Made by a program: the position numbers and the translations under genes. Below are positions 1-9,303 of a stretch of DNA of 35,500 nucleotides, piece after piece. This DNA is from Bacillota bacterium (GTDB taxonomy: Bacteria; Bacillota_A; Clostridia; Tissierellales; Peptoniphilaceae). Numbering within the stretch: position 1 is the stretch's first letter; every line of letters begins with the position of its first letter. Location: contig JAEZZN010000016.1 in assembly GCA_023418535.1 (NCBI GenBank), positions 1 to 35,500 of the forward strand, written 5' to 3'. Below the pieces are notes generated by a model that saw only the letters and a program-made list of their open reading frames with translations, had not been told where the DNA came from and searched no databases.

Positions 1-763
1 TTGCATAGAAATATTAAATCCACTTGGAGAAGATTTCTCAGTAATGAGAACTACTTTAATTGGAAATATGCTAGATGCAATAAGAAGTAATTTAAATAAA
101 AAACAATACGATTTAAGATTTACAGAATTAGGAAATACATTTACAAAAGTAAATGATGATATAATTGAAACTAAAAAATTAGTAGTCGCTTTAGTTGGAG
201 ATTATGATTATTACTATCTAAAGGATGTATTAGAAAAATTATTATTAAAACTAAATATAATAAATATAAGATTTGAAAGAGAAGAAAATAATCCTATATT
301 CCATACGGGACGTTGTGCAAATGTAATAAAAGATGGTAATTTATTAGGCACAATAGGCGAGATAAGTCCTATGGTACTAGACAATTTTGAAATTAATCAA
401 AGAGTTAAATTATTTGAATTAAATGTAGAATTATTAAATAGTTTGAGAGAGGAACTTGTACAATACAAAAAAATATCTAAATATCCACTAGTAGAAAGAG
501 ATATAGCATTTGTTATAGATAAAAGTGTAGAATCACAATCAATAATAGATGTTATAAAAGAAAATGGTGGAGATTATCTAAAACTAGTTAAATTATTTGA
601 TACTTATGAAGGTAATCAAATTGATAAAGGTAAGATATCCTTAGCTTATAAATTAGGTTTCCAATCCGATGAATATACATTAAAAGAAGAAACCGTAAAA
701 GAAGCATTTAACAATATTGAAAAAGGATTGATAGAAACATTTAATATTGAAATAAGGAGCTAG
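1..763 (+). CDS. pheT: Phenylalanyl-tRNA synthetase beta subunit, C-terminal part (5' end outside window)
   Basis: Beta chain of the alpha2-beta2 phenylalanyl-tRNA synthetase, which charges tRNA-Phe in the cytosol. The reading frame is open from base 2, so the gene enters from the left and the internal ATG at 44 is not its start. The first residues read NPLGEDFSVMRT, a typical PheT motif (NPL-x-x-D-x-S-V-M-R) of the B5-B7 core. The last ~95 residues form the ferredoxin-fold anticodon-binding domain (FDX-ACB), recognisable from YPLVERDIAFVID at about 480-520. The stop at 761-763 is followed within 3 bases by the zapA start, so the two are co-transcribed. pheS should lie just upstream of the window. 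Identity is secure; only the N-terminal part is missing. Confidence 0.95.
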   Translation, partial: CIEILNPLGEDFSVMRTTLIGNMLDAIRSNLNKKQYDLRFTELGNTFTKVNDDIIETKKLVVALVGDYDYYYLKDVLEKLLLKLNIINIRFEREENNPIFHTGRCANVIKDGNLLGTIGEISPMVLDNFEINQRVKLFELNVELLNSLREELVQYKKISKYPLVERDIAFVIDKSVESQSIIDVIKENGGDYLKLVKLFDTYEGNQIDKGKISLAYKLGFQSDEYTLKEETVKEAFNNIEKGLIETFNIEIRS

Positions 764-765
764 TG

Positions 766-1299
766 ATGAGTAAGAATAGCTATGAAATTAATATAAATGG
801 AAACAATTATCTTCTTAAGACAGAAAGAAGCAAGGAAGAAACTGACAAGATTGTAAATTATGTAGATAGGGAAATAGAAAAGGCAAATAATTCTTTATCA
901 AATAAATATATTAATCCAACAATGTCAGCAACACTTGCATGCTTAAATATAGCTGATGATTTATATAGAGTGGGAAAAGAGTTTGAAAATTTAAGAGAAA
1001 TTTCTAAAGAACCTCTTGAAAAATATGAACCACTCAGAGATCAATTTGAAGAGTACAAAGAAAAGCACAAGGATGCAGATCAAAAAATAGCAGATCTTTT
1101 AGAAAAACTTGATAAACTAGAAACTAGTATTGAACTGTTGACTATAGATCGAGATAAATACAAATTAGAATTAGATAGACAAAATAATATTGTGAAGAAA
1201 GCTAAGGAAGATAATGAAATTTTACGTAGCAATCTTCTTGAACAAGAAAAAATGACTCTCCAAACTAAAAAGCAATTACAAGAATTATTAAAAAAATAA
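766..1299 (+). CDS. zapA: Cell division protein ZapA with long C-terminal coiled coil
   Basis: 177 residues. The N-terminal ~90 residues fit the ZapA family (an opening EININGNNYLLKTE strand pattern, then a helical segment), which binds FtsZ and promotes Z-ring bundling at midcell. From about residue 95 on it is charged and heptad-like, a coiled coil that makes it longer than the ~85-residue minimal ZapA. A GTG at 763 overlaps the pheT stop, but AAGGAG at 754-759 is 6 bases from the ATG at 766 and only 3 from the GTG, so 766 is preferred. It lies between pheT and mutS2, an arrangement I recall from other Firmicutes. Family assignment is good; the coiled-coil tail is read from composition. Confidence 0.85.
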   Translation: MSKNSYEININGNNYLLKTERSKEETDKIVNYVDREIEKANNSLSNKYINPTMSATLACLNIADDLYRVGKEFENLREISKEPLEKYEPLRDQFEEYKEKHKDADQKIADLLEKLDKLETSIELLTIDRDKYKLELDRQNNIVKKAKEDNEILRSNLLEQEKMTLQTKKQLQELLKK

Positions 1300-1308
1300 T
1301 GGAGAAAA

Positions 1309-3657
1309 ATGGAACAAAACACAATTAACACATTAGAATGGGTTAAAATACAAGAAAAATTAATAGAATATTGTGCATCTAATCTAGGTAAAGAAAAAGC
1401 TTCAAAGATAAAGCCATTATATGAGAAGTCTAAAATTGAACATATGTTAAATAAGACAGAAGATGCAATTGAACTTATAAGAAAATTTTCATTTCCACCT
1501 TTATATGGTATTCATGATTTAAAATCAATTGTAAAAAGGCTCAAAAAACAAGCGATACTTGAAAACTATGAATTTATGCAAATAGCAGATTCACTTAGAG
1601 TATCACAAAGTCTTAAAGATTATAAATCAGAGTATGAAGGTGAAAATATAATATCAGTTCAAATAGACAAGCTTTATACCAATATCAGAATACAAAGAGA
1701 AATCGAAAGAATTATAGTAGATGATGAAACTATTGCTGATGATGCTTCAAGAACACTTTATAATATTAGAAAGTCAATAAAAGATAAAGAAGATGAAGCA
1801 AGAGCTAAATTACAATCTATGGTAAAAGGTGACAATATAAATCTTCAAGATGGTTTTATAACTATGAGAGATGGAAGATATGTAGTGCCTGTAAAAGCTG
1901 GAGCTAGATCAAAAGTTCCAGGAATTGCACATGACTTGTCAGCTTCAGGACAAACTATATATATAGAACCTATGGAAATTGTTGAAATCAACAATAAAAT
2001 TCGAGATTTAGAAATTGAAGAAATTGAAGAGATTAGAAGAATACTTAAAGAACTTTCAGAAATGGTATTTGTGTATCATGAAGAAATTGAAAATAATCAA
2101 TATCATTTAGTAGATTTAGATTTTACATTTGCAAAGGCAAAATATGCTTTAGATATGGGATACCATAGACCTCTAATTAACGATGAAAAAATTATTGATA
2201 TAAAAAATGCAAAACATCCTTTATTAAAGGGGAAAGTAGTTCCGATAGATATAAGATTGGGGGATACATTTAAGGCTTTAGTGATCACAGGTCCAAATAC
2301 TGGTGGTAAAACTGTATCATTAAAAACTTTAGGTTTAATAATCATGATGTCTCAAGCTGGGTTATTTATACCAGCAGATGATTTCTCAAAAATAAGCATT
2401 TTTGATGATATATATACTGATATAGGAGATAATCAAAGTATTGAACAATCTTTATCTACATTTTCAGCATCAATGAAAAATATAGTTCATATATTAGAAT
2501 ATGCAGATGAGAATTCTTTAGTATTATTTGATGAGCTTGGAAATGGTACAGATCCGGTAGAAGGTGCTGCACTTGCTATGGCAATCATTGATACATTGGT
2601 AAAAAGAGGAACATTGCTTGTTTCGACTACTCATTATAGCGAGTTGAAGCTATATGCAATGTCAACAGAAGATGTACAAAATGCAAATGTAGAATTTGAC
2701 GTAGAGACTTTATCACCAAAATATAAATTAACAATTGGTAGACCAGGTAAGTCAAATGCTTTTGAAATCTCAAAAAGACTTGGACTAGATAATGAGATAT
2801 TGAGAATAGCAGGAACATATTTATCTGAAGAAAATAAAGATTTTGAAGATATAATAGCAAGTATTGAAGAAGATAAATCTGTATTGGAAGCAGAGATTAG
2901 AGAAACAAATAAAGAAAAATTAAGATATCAAAAATTAATTGAAGATTTTAATAAAGATTTTGAAAATAAAAAACAAAAAGCTTTAGATGAAGTAGAAGAA
3001 GCAAAAATTGAAGCACGTAGAATATTAGAAGATGCTAAAAATGAATCTAAAAATATGCTAAAACTTGCAAAATCAAAAAGTAAATTTCAAACCGCAGATA
3101 TTGATAGAGCTTATACTAAAATTAATGAAAAGTATAAAGATATTAGTGGTCAATATGAAAATAAATCAAAAACAAAAAATAGAGTTAATAAAAATTTAGA
3201 CTTGAAGCTAGGTGAAACTGTAAGAGTTATTTCAATGAATGATTTAGCTACCGTTCAAACTTTACCTGATAATAAAGGAGATTTGACGGTTCAAATGGGT
3301 ATATTAAAATTTAATATACACATAAGTGATATTGAAAAAACAGATGAAGATATCCAAAAAGAGAAATCTAAGTCATCTTACAGAAAATTAATGATGAATG
3401 CATCTGATAGGAATACAAGTCAAGAAATTGATTTAAGAGGATTAAATGTAGAAGAAGCAAGGATTGAAATAGATAGATTTTTTGATACTTCATCTTTAAT
3501 TGGCATGAAAAAGGTTTATTTAATACATGGAAAAGGAACCGGAGCCTTAAGAACTGGTGTAATTGAGTATTTGAAAAAATCAAATTATGTAAAAGAATAC
3601 AGAATAGGAAATCATGATGAGGGAGGAGCTGGTGTTACAGTAGTGACACTAAAATAA
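1309..3657 (+). CDS. mutS2: Endonuclease MutS2 (Smr-domain MutS homologue)
   Basis: 782 residues, the usual MutS2 length. Visible parts: MutS core and lever (~1-300); ATPase with Walker A GPNTGGKT (~328-335) and Walker B LVLFDELGNGTDP (~403-415) followed by the STTHYSEL switch; a charged coiled coil (~515-620); a KOW-like segment (~640-690); and a C-terminal Smr nuclease domain (~705-782) with IDLRG and LIHGKGTGALR. MutS2 lacks the mismatch-reading domain of MutS. Known roles in the family are suppression of recombination and rescue of collided ribosomes. It starts 9 bases after the zapA stop with GGAG at 1301-1304, and its stop lies 2 bases before the argS ATG, so translation is probably coupled. 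No motif is missing. Confidence 0.96.
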   Translation: MEQNTINTLEWVKIQEKLIEYCASNLGKEKASKIKPLYEKSKIEHMLNKTEDAIELIRKFSFPPLYGIHDLKSIVKRLKKQAILENYEFMQIADSLRVSQSLKDYKSEYEGENIISVQIDKLYTNIRIQREIERIIVDDETIADDASRTLYNIRKSIKDKEDEARAKLQSMVKGDNINLQDGFITMRDGRYVVPVKAGARSKVPGIAHDLSASGQTIYIEPMEIVEINNKIRDLEIEEIEEIRRILKELSEMVFVYHEEIENNQYHLVDLDFTFAKAKYALDMGYHRPLINDEKIIDIKNAKHPLLKGKVVPIDIRLGDTFKALVITGPNTGGKTVSLKTLGLIIMMSQAGLFIPADDFSKISIFDDIYTDIGDNQSIEQSLSTFSASMKNIVHILEYADENSLVLFDELGNGTDPVEGAALAMAIIDTLVKRGTLLVSTTHYSELKLYAMSTEDVQNANVEFDVETLSPKYKLTIGRPGKSNAFEISKRLGLDNEILRIAGTYLSEENKDFEDIIASIEEDKSVLEAEIRETNKEKLRYQKLIEDFNKDFENKKQKALDEVEEAKIEARRILEDAKNESKNMLKLAKSKSKFQTADIDRAYTKINEKYKDISGQYENKSKTKNRVNKNLDLKLGETVRVISMNDLATVQTLPDNKGDLTVQMGILKFNIHISDIEKTDEDIQKEKSKSSYRKLMMNASDRNTSQEIDLRGLNVEEARIEIDRFFDTSSLIGMKKVYLIHGKGTGALRTGVIEYLKKSNYVKEYRIGNHDEGGAGVTVVTLK

Positions 3658-3659
3658 TT

Positions 3660-5351
3660 ATGGATTATAAATTAGAAATTAGTAATTTGCTTGGAGGATT
3701 AAATATTGGTTTATCTCAGGACGAAATATTAAATCTAATAGAAGTACCTAAAAATAAAGAATTGGGAGATTTTTCTTTTCCAACGTTTAGATTAGCTAAA
3801 ACAATGAGAAAAGCTCCTAATATAATTGCTGAAGACTTAGTAAGCAAGATACAATCAGAATTATTTAGCGAAGTTAAAACAGCTGGACCCTATATCAATT
3901 TTTATTTAGATCAAACTAAATTTAATCAAATAGTACTTGAAAAGGTATTTGAAGAAAAATATAAATATGGTTCATCAAAAATGGGTGAGGGAAAATTAGT
4001 TACTATTGACTATAGCTCTCCAAATATTGCAAAACCTTTCCATATAGGACATATAAGATCTACAGTTATTGGGGATTCGCTAAAGAGAATATTTAGATTT
4101 TTAGGTTTTAATGTAGAAAGTATTAACTATTTGGGAGACTATGGTACGCAATTTGGAGTTCTTATTTCTGCTTATTTAAAATGGGGAGATAAAGAAGTCA
4201 TTGATAAAGACCCTATTAGAGAGTTGCTGAAATTATATGTAAGATATACACAAGAGTCAGAATCAGACCCTGCATTAAAAGATGAAGCAAGAGCATGGTT
4301 CAAAAAACTTGAAGAAAAAGATGAGTTTGCTCTGAAAATTTGGAGATGGTTCAAGGAAATAAGTTTGAAAGAATTCAATCGCGTATATGAGATGTTAGGA
4401 ATTGAATTTGAATCTTATAATGGAGAATATTTCCATGCACAATATATACCTGAAATTAGAGAAGAAATTGAAAAGTCAGGTTTATTGTATGAGTCAGAAG
4501 GTGCTCAAGTAATAGATATGGGTGAAGAAAATCCACCAGCAATGATTTTTAAGAGTGATGGGTCATCTTCATATATTACGAGAGATATGGCTACTGCAAG
4601 ATATAGAAAGCAACATTATGATTTTTATAAAAATATATATGTTGTAGCTACTCAACAAAATCTTCACTTTATAAGTTTATTTAAGATTTTAGATAAAATG
4701 GGATATGACTGGGCAAAAGATTGTGTTCATGTATCATTTGGAATGGTAAGTGTTAAAGAGGGGACATTATCAACTAGAAGAGGAAATGTAATTTTCTTGG
4801 AAGATGTATTGAATAAAGCTATTGAGAAGACTGAAGAAATAATTGCAGCAAGAAATCCAAATCTTGAAAATAAAGAAGAAATTGCTAAAGAAGTAGGTAT
4901 TGGAGCTGTAAAATTTCAAGAATTATTCAATCAAAGAGTAAAAGATTATGTTTTTGACTGGGATCAATTATTAAACTTTGAAGGTGAAACTGGTCCTTAT
5001 GTACAATATGCACATGCAAGAGCGAATCAAATTTTAGAGAAAATAGATATCGAAATTACTGATGATGTTGATTTTTCTTTACTAATGGAACCACAAGAAA
5101 TTGAATTAATTAAATCAATATACAATGCTCCAGAAGCTATTATTCAAGCTATGGAAAAATATGAACCATATATAATTACTAGACATGTTACAGAAATAGC
5201 ACAAAAATTCAATTCATTCTATAATAGCATTCATATTTTGAATTCTGAAGAAGAAGAGAAAAAAGCTAGAGCATTGTTAGTATATTCGACAAAAGTGACA
5301 ATTCATAATTTATTAGATTTATTAGGAATTAAATCACCAGATAAAATGTAG
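3660..5351 (+). CDS. argS: Arginyl-tRNA synthetase
   Basis: 563 residues, class I synthetase charging tRNA-Arg. The N-terminal Add-1 tRNA-binding domain covers ~1-100. The HIGH motif is in KPFHIGHIRST (~residues 120-130). The KMSKS position reads GTLSTRRGN, a relaxed form common in ArgRS, where the first lysine is often absent. The C-terminal ~120 residues are the helical DALR anticodon-binding domain, containing GPYVQYAHAR. The ATG is 2 bases after the mutS2 stop without a well-placed Shine-Dalgarno (the nearest purine run, 3619-3626, is ~34 bases upstream), so initiation probably relies on coupling to mutS2. Identity is certain. Confidence 0.97.
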   Translation: MDYKLEISNLLGGLNIGLSQDEILNLIEVPKNKELGDFSFPTFRLAKTMRKAPNIIAEDLVSKIQSELFSEVKTAGPYINFYLDQTKFNQIVLEKVFEEKYKYGSSKMGEGKLVTIDYSSPNIAKPFHIGHIRSTVIGDSLKRIFRFLGFNVESINYLGDYGTQFGVLISAYLKWGDKEVIDKDPIRELLKLYVRYTQESESDPALKDEARAWFKKLEEKDEFALKIWRWFKEISLKEFNRVYEMLGIEFESYNGEYFHAQYIPEIREEIEKSGLLYESEGAQVIDMGEENPPAMIFKSDGSSSYITRDMATARYRKQHYDFYKNIYVVATQQNLHFISLFKILDKMGYDWAKDCVHVSFGMVSVKEGTLSTRRGNVIFLEDVLNKAIEKTEEIIAARNPNLENKEEIAKEVGIGAVKFQELFNQRVKDYVFDWDQLLNFEGETGPYVQYAHARANQILEKIDIEITDDVDFSLLMEPQEIELIKSIYNAPEAIIQAMEKYEPYIITRHVTEIAQKFNSFYNSIHILNSEEEEKKARALLVYSTKVTIHNLLDLLGIKSPDKM

Positions 5352-5359
5352 GAGGATTA

Positions 5360-6064
5360 ATGAATATTATTTCTGACGTAATAAATGTAAATAAAAGTGC
5401 ATTAAACAAAACATTTAAAAATCTAAAATATATACCTCTATTAGCATTAGTTATTTTAGGCCTAACTGTAGCTGAATTTTGGGTTCAAACATTACTATCA
5501 GGATTTGATGGTGGAATAAATTTTTTATTAGGATTTGCTAGATATATTGTATCTATAGTATTTGGTTCTGCTTTAATTGGGATATTATATGATTTGGTCT
5601 TATATAATAGATTTAGAATAAATGGAATTATAGATGGCTATAAAACATTTTTTGGACCATTTTCATCAGTTATGTTTCCATATGTGCTATTAGAATATGT
5701 ATTTTTCTTTTTAGGAGAAACAAGTTCAATATTCAATATGATCGGAACATTAACACTGTTTGGAATCATGTCATTATTATATGAAGAAGTATATATTGCT
5801 AATAATTATGGCGTAGAAGCTTATTCACATATATTAACTTTCTTAAAAGAAAATATATTACACTGGATAATTCCATTAGTATTTTATGTTTTTTTACAAT
5901 ATAGAATGCGATTTGTAGGATTAGCAATATTTAATATTTCATATTTATTAGAATCATTAGTATACTCACTACTTCTTGCGTTTATATATTTATATAAAGG
6001 TTATTTATTTACTATCCTTTATAACTCATCAAGAAGAAAAAGAGAATTTGAAGGGATGTTTTAA
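5360..6064 (+). CDS. Uncharacterised six-helix integral membrane protein
   Basis: 234 residues. I do not recognise a family. Hydrophobic segments at about 23-47, 52-82, 96-116, 121-144, 168-185 and 193-222 suggest six membrane helices, with a short basic tail ending in SSRRKREFEG. AGGAGG spans the argS stop (5350-5355) and sits 4-5 bases from the ATG. It is followed 3 bases later by a TPR gene. Small membrane proteins with adjacent TPR proteins can act in envelope assembly or secretion, but nothing in the sequence establishes that here. It contains no transporter or enzyme motif that I can see. Confidence 0.75.
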   Translation: MNIISDVINVNKSALNKTFKNLKYIPLLALVILGLTVAEFWVQTLLSGFDGGINFLLGFARYIVSIVFGSALIGILYDLVLYNRFRINGIIDGYKTFFGPFSSVMFPYVLLEYVFFFLGETSSIFNMIGTLTLFGIMSLLYEEVYIANNYGVEAYSHILTFLKENILHWIIPLVFYVFLQYRMRFVGLAIFNISYLLESLVYSLLLAFIYLYKGYLFTILYNSSRRKREFEGMF

Positions 6065-6067
6065 TTA

Positions 6068-7171
6068 ATGAATCCAATTGAAAAATATTTTAGACAAAAA
6101 ACAGATAAGCTGTCATATATAGAGCTTAAAGACAATATTAATAAATATAATTCATTGGGGATATCTGATATCCCCTTACCAATTTTATTGGAAGATATGG
6201 TAGATGGGATTACTACAAATAATTTCGATAATGAAATAAAAATGGAATATATTTTTAATGGAATTTTATTTAATATTGCAATTGACAATGAATTTTTATA
6301 TATAAATGAATATAAGGAAATATTAAGAAAAGCTTTTGAAAATCCATCAAATTATGCCATGAAAAAATCTGTGGAAAATATAGGGAAAGATATAGAAAAA
6401 GCTTTATTATACTCAAGAGCAGCTTTTATACTAGATGAAAAAAATGAACTTGCAGCATACAATTATGCGTCTATGCTTTGGGGATTAGATGTACCAGAGG
6501 ATGAAAGACATATATTTGTAGAAGAAGCTGTAAGAATTCTTCAAAGAATATTAAATTTCAATAATGAAAATCCTTTTGCGAATTTTGAAATGGGAAATAT
6601 TTCAAGATCAACTGGTGAATATATAAAGGCGAATAGCTATTTCAAAAGAGCATTAGATAATACAGATAATGAAGAATTAAAAGAATCTATAAGAGATCAA
6701 ATTCAAAAAGTAGCGCCTGATGTTGCTGTTGAAAATGCAATTTATTTAATTAACAAAATGAATTATAGTTCTGCAATTTCGGAACTTATGGAAGCTAGAA
6801 AAAATTCGTCAAGATATGATATTCCTTATTATATAGCGATATCATATATGAATCAGGAAAATCCTGAAATGGCTGAAAGATATTTTGAAGAATCTATAGA
6901 CAAAGGGGCTGACTTTGCAACTTTATATACAGATTATATCTATGTAAAGTATATTTTAGGAAAGGATTTTGAAGCATTACAAATTGCAGATGAAGCTATT
7001 GAAAAATATCCTACTGAATTAAAACTTAGATATAATAGAGCAATCATAAATATATCACTAAAAAGATTTGACAAGGCAAATGAAGATTTTGATTTTATAC
7101 TAGAATATTCAGATCTTTCAGATGAATTTTTCAATCAAATAATGAAGATAAAGCAGCAAATTGGAGAGTAA
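6068..7171 (+). CDS. TPR-repeat protein, cytosolic, function unknown
   Basis: 367 residues, no signal peptide or membrane helix. The middle and C-terminal parts show tetratricopeptide-like helix pairs with the A-Y-x-x-A and YF-x-x-A/S-I-D/E patterns (for example NPFANFEMGNISRSTGEY, then IPYYIAISYMNQENPEMAERYFEES and KLRYNRAIINISLKRFDKA). I count roughly four to six repeats between residues 130 and 360. TPR arrays are protein-protein scaffolds; the partner is unknown, and the membrane protein just upstream and the 82-residue protein just downstream are the obvious candidates by position. The start ATG follows the previous stop by 3 bases with GAAGGGATG upstream. Downstream overlap or spacing of 1 base suggests coupled translation. 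Confidence 0.8.
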   Translation: MNPIEKYFRQKTDKLSYIELKDNINKYNSLGISDIPLPILLEDMVDGITTNNFDNEIKMEYIFNGILFNIAIDNEFLYINEYKEILRKAFENPSNYAMKKSVENIGKDIEKALLYSRAAFILDEKNELAAYNYASMLWGLDVPEDERHIFVEEAVRILQRILNFNNENPFANFEMGNISRSTGEYIKANSYFKRALDNTDNEELKESIRDQIQKVAPDVAVENAIYLINKMNYSSAISELMEARKNSSRYDIPYYIAISYMNQENPEMAERYFEESIDKGADFATLYTDYIYVKYILGKDFEALQIADEAIEKYPTELKLRYNRAIINISLKRFDKANEDFDFILEYSDLSDEFFNQIMKIKQQIGE

Positions 7172-7172
7172 T

Positions 7173-7421
7173 ATGACGGTTGGAGAACTTATTTTAACAA
7201 ATAAAGATAGATATACGAAGATCTATTTAATCAAAAATGATAAATTAACAAATGAAGCAATATTTATTAAAGCAGATGAAAAATCTTTAGATGAGAAAAC
7301 AATATTAATTGAAGCGAAAGATTATTTTATACTGGATAAAGAAGGTATTGATGAAATCTTTGGGAATTCTAAAGATTTAAATGTTAATGATGAGGACAAA
7401 GTTCTTCTTATAGGTATATAG
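7173..7421 (+). CDS. Small hypothetical protein (82 aa), last gene of the pheT operon
   Basis: 82 residues, acidic, soluble, with alternating hydrophobic segments that suggest a small alpha/beta fold. No family recognised. A TTG at 7161 would give four more residues and overlap the TPR gene, but GGAG at 7163-7166 lies within that extension and is 6 bases from the ATG at 7173, so the ATG is chosen. The ATG lies 1 base after the TPR stop. A hairpin terminator begins about 45 bases after its stop, so it closes the operon. Confidence 0.65.
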   Translation: MTVGELILTNKDRYTKIYLIKNDKLTNEAIFIKADEKSLDEKTILIEAKDYFILDKEGIDEIFGNSKDLNVNDEDKVLLIGI

Positions 7422-7428
7422 AACATGA

Positions 7429-7455
7429 TTGACAAATCTGTATATAATTTATAAC
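7429..7455 (+). promoter_or_regulatory. Possible promoter directly before the operon terminator
   Basis: TTGACA at 7429-7434 is a perfect -35 box, with TATAAC at 7450-7455 (15-base spacing) or TAACAT at 7452-7457 (17-base spacing). The start point would fall within a few bases of the hairpin at 7467. It could drive the gene at 7554 or be fortuitous. Confidence 0.3.
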
Positions 7456-7466
7456 ATAAAGTATAT

Positions 7467-7497
7467 AAGGGATTGGAAAAGTTTCAATCTCTTTTTG
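7467..7497 (+). terminator. Rho-independent terminator ending the pheT operon
   Basis: A stem of about 12 pairs (7467-7478 with 7482-7493, a few G-U), a 3-base loop, then TTTTTG. It lies 45 bases after the last stop codon of the operon. Confidence 0.75.
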
Positions 7498-7553
7498 TTT
7501 GTAAATTCAGATAAATATAAACTAAAATTTAATTTTTTATTTATGGAGGAAAA

Positions 7554-8291
7554 ATGAATTTCTTAAAATTTTTTGTGAGGCCTGAGTTAGATTACATGAC
7601 TATAACTCCATTTAGTCCTCTTCATATACTTGCACTAATTATTTTAATACCTTTTATCATATTTGCTGCAAGTTATAAGAATAAATCTGAGGAATCAAAA
7701 TTAAAATTCAAAAAAATATTAGGATGGACAATGATAGTAACACAAACTGTAATTTACATATGGTTTGTTTGGTCAGGGACATTTACTATTCATGAATCCT
7801 TACCAATGTATTCTTGTAGAATGGTTATTTTATTCTTTATATATGATATATTTATAGGTAATAGGAATATTAAGAAAGTTTCTATATATTGGGGACTAAT
7901 GGGTGGTATATTGGCGATGTCAGTTCCAGATATGTATCAGTATAAATTTCCACATATAACAAATTTTCATTTCTTTATATTTCATTATTGTTTGTTAATA
8001 GGAGCAATTTTTTATATAGTAGCAGATCAAGTGAAATTAACATCTAAAGATTTATTATATGTACTAAAATTTACACTAATATATAATTTAGGATTATTGA
8101 TATTTAATTTATTATTATCAACTGCATATCCAACAGCAAATTATGGATTTTTAGTAAATCCACCAGCAGTACTTTCTAGTATTGTACCATTAAGTGGACC
8201 TATATATATGATTATTGCTCAATTATTGTATTTGATTTCAATAGTTGCTATGCATGGTGTATATTTAATGATAAGAAAAATATTTAAATAA
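7554..8291 (+). CDS. YwaF/TIGR02206-like seven-helix integral membrane protein
   Basis: 245 residues with seven hydrophobic helices spread over the whole length, an N-terminal motif FSPLHILAL after a short amphipathic start, and a conserved-looking SLPMYSCRMVILF in helix 3. This layout resembles the TP0381/YwaF family of bacterial membrane proteins, whose function is unknown. The assignment rests on remembered topology and the LP-x-x-x-C-x-x-x segment, so it is moderate. GGAGGA at 7545-7550 is 3 bases from the ATG. A weak promoter TTGTAA-18-TAAAAT (7499-7528) sits between the upstream terminator and the gene. yvcK follows after 22 bases, so they are probably co-transcribed. Confidence 0.6.
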   Translation: MNFLKFFVRPELDYMTITPFSPLHILALIILIPFIIFAASYKNKSEESKLKFKKILGWTMIVTQTVIYIWFVWSGTFTIHESLPMYSCRMVILFFIYDIFIGNRNIKKVSIYWGLMGGILAMSVPDMYQYKFPHITNFHFFIFHYCLLIGAIFYIVADQVKLTSKDLLYVLKFTLIYNLGLLIFNLLLSTAYPTANYGFLVNPPAVLSSIVPLSGPIYMIIAQLLYLISIVAMHGVYLMIRKIFK

Positions 8292-8313
8292 TATAAAATA
8301 TATAGAGGTAGAT

Positions 8314-9294
8314 ATGAAGATTACTAAAATATGGCCTGAACCGCATATCGTTGCTATTGGAGGTGGTAGTGGAATTTCTGCATTACTTCCAGGATTAAAA
8401 AAGATTACTAGTAAAATTACCGCGGTAATTACTGTAGCAGATGATGGTGGTTCAACTGGAAGATTAAGAGAAGATATGGGAATAATTGCCCCAGGTGATA
8501 TTAGAAATTGTCTTGTAGCACTTGCTAATACAGACAAATACATGAAACAATTATTCGATTATAGATTTACATCTGGTGATTTAGAAGGTCATAGTTTTGG
8601 AAATTTATTTATAGCTGCCATGTCAGATATTTATAAAGATTTTGGGAAAGCTGTATATAGAACAGGAGAAGTACTTTCAATTACTGGAAAAGTGTTACCT
8701 TTGACACTTGAAAATACAGGCCTAATAGCTGAACTTGAAAATGGAGAAATGATTCGTGGTGAATCTAAGATTCCTGAAAAAGTTATAGAGTCAAAATCTA
8801 AGATAAAAAAAATAAAGCTTGATCCAGAAGATATTGAAATTTTTGAAGATGCTAGAAAAGATATATTAGAAGCAGATATTGTAATATTTGGTCCAGGAAG
8901 TCTTTATACATCTTTAATACCAAATTTATTAGCAAAAGATATGGTTGATTTAATCTTACAATCAAAAGCTAAAGTCTATTATATAGTAAATGCTGTAACT
9001 CAAGAAGGAGAAACTACAGATTATAGTGTGTACGACCATTACAAAGCAATTATCGATCATTCTGAAAAGAAATTTATAGACTCTATAATAGTAAATAAAA
9101 AGATACCAAAAGATGAAATTATTGGAAAATATCATAAAGTAAATTCAGACTTAGTAATATTAACGGATGAAGAAAGACGATATTTTGAAAAAGAAAATAT
9201 TGAAATTATTGAAGATGATATAATTGAAATAAAAGACGGAAAAATTAGACATTATGCAGATAAAATAGCAAAAGTCTTATTCAATCATAATTAA
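8314..9294 (+). CDS. yvcK: YvcK/GlmR family (CofD-like) gluconeogenesis and cell-wall factor
   Basis: 326 residues, with the family's signature N-terminus: VAIGGGSGISALLPGLK, then VADDGGSTGRLRE and PGDIRNCLVALAN, and later FGPGSLYTSLIPNLL. These glycine-rich loops form a Rossmann-like nucleotide-binding fold related to CofD. In Bacillus and Listeria the protein binds UDP-N-acetylglucosamine and steers carbon into peptidoglycan precursors during growth on gluconeogenic carbon. In most Firmicutes it lies in rapZ-yvcK-whiA; here neither partner is next to it. GAGG at 8305-8308 supports the start. The 10-base gap to the next gene suggests an operon with the ABC-F ATPase. Confidence 0.92.
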   Translation: MKITKIWPEPHIVAIGGGSGISALLPGLKKITSKITAVITVADDGGSTGRLREDMGIIAPGDIRNCLVALANTDKYMKQLFDYRFTSGDLEGHSFGNLFIAAMSDIYKDFGKAVYRTGEVLSITGKVLPLTLENTGLIAELENGEMIRGESKIPEKVIESKSKIKKIKLDPEDIEIFEDARKDILEADIVIFGPGSLYTSLIPNLLAKDMVDLILQSKAKVYYIVNAVTQEGETTDYSVYDHYKAIIDHSEKKFIDSIIVNKKIPKDEIIGKYHKVNSDLVILTDEERRYFEKENIEIIEDDIIEIKDGKIRHYADKIAKVLFNHN

Positions 9295-9303
9295 GGAGTT
9301 AGT

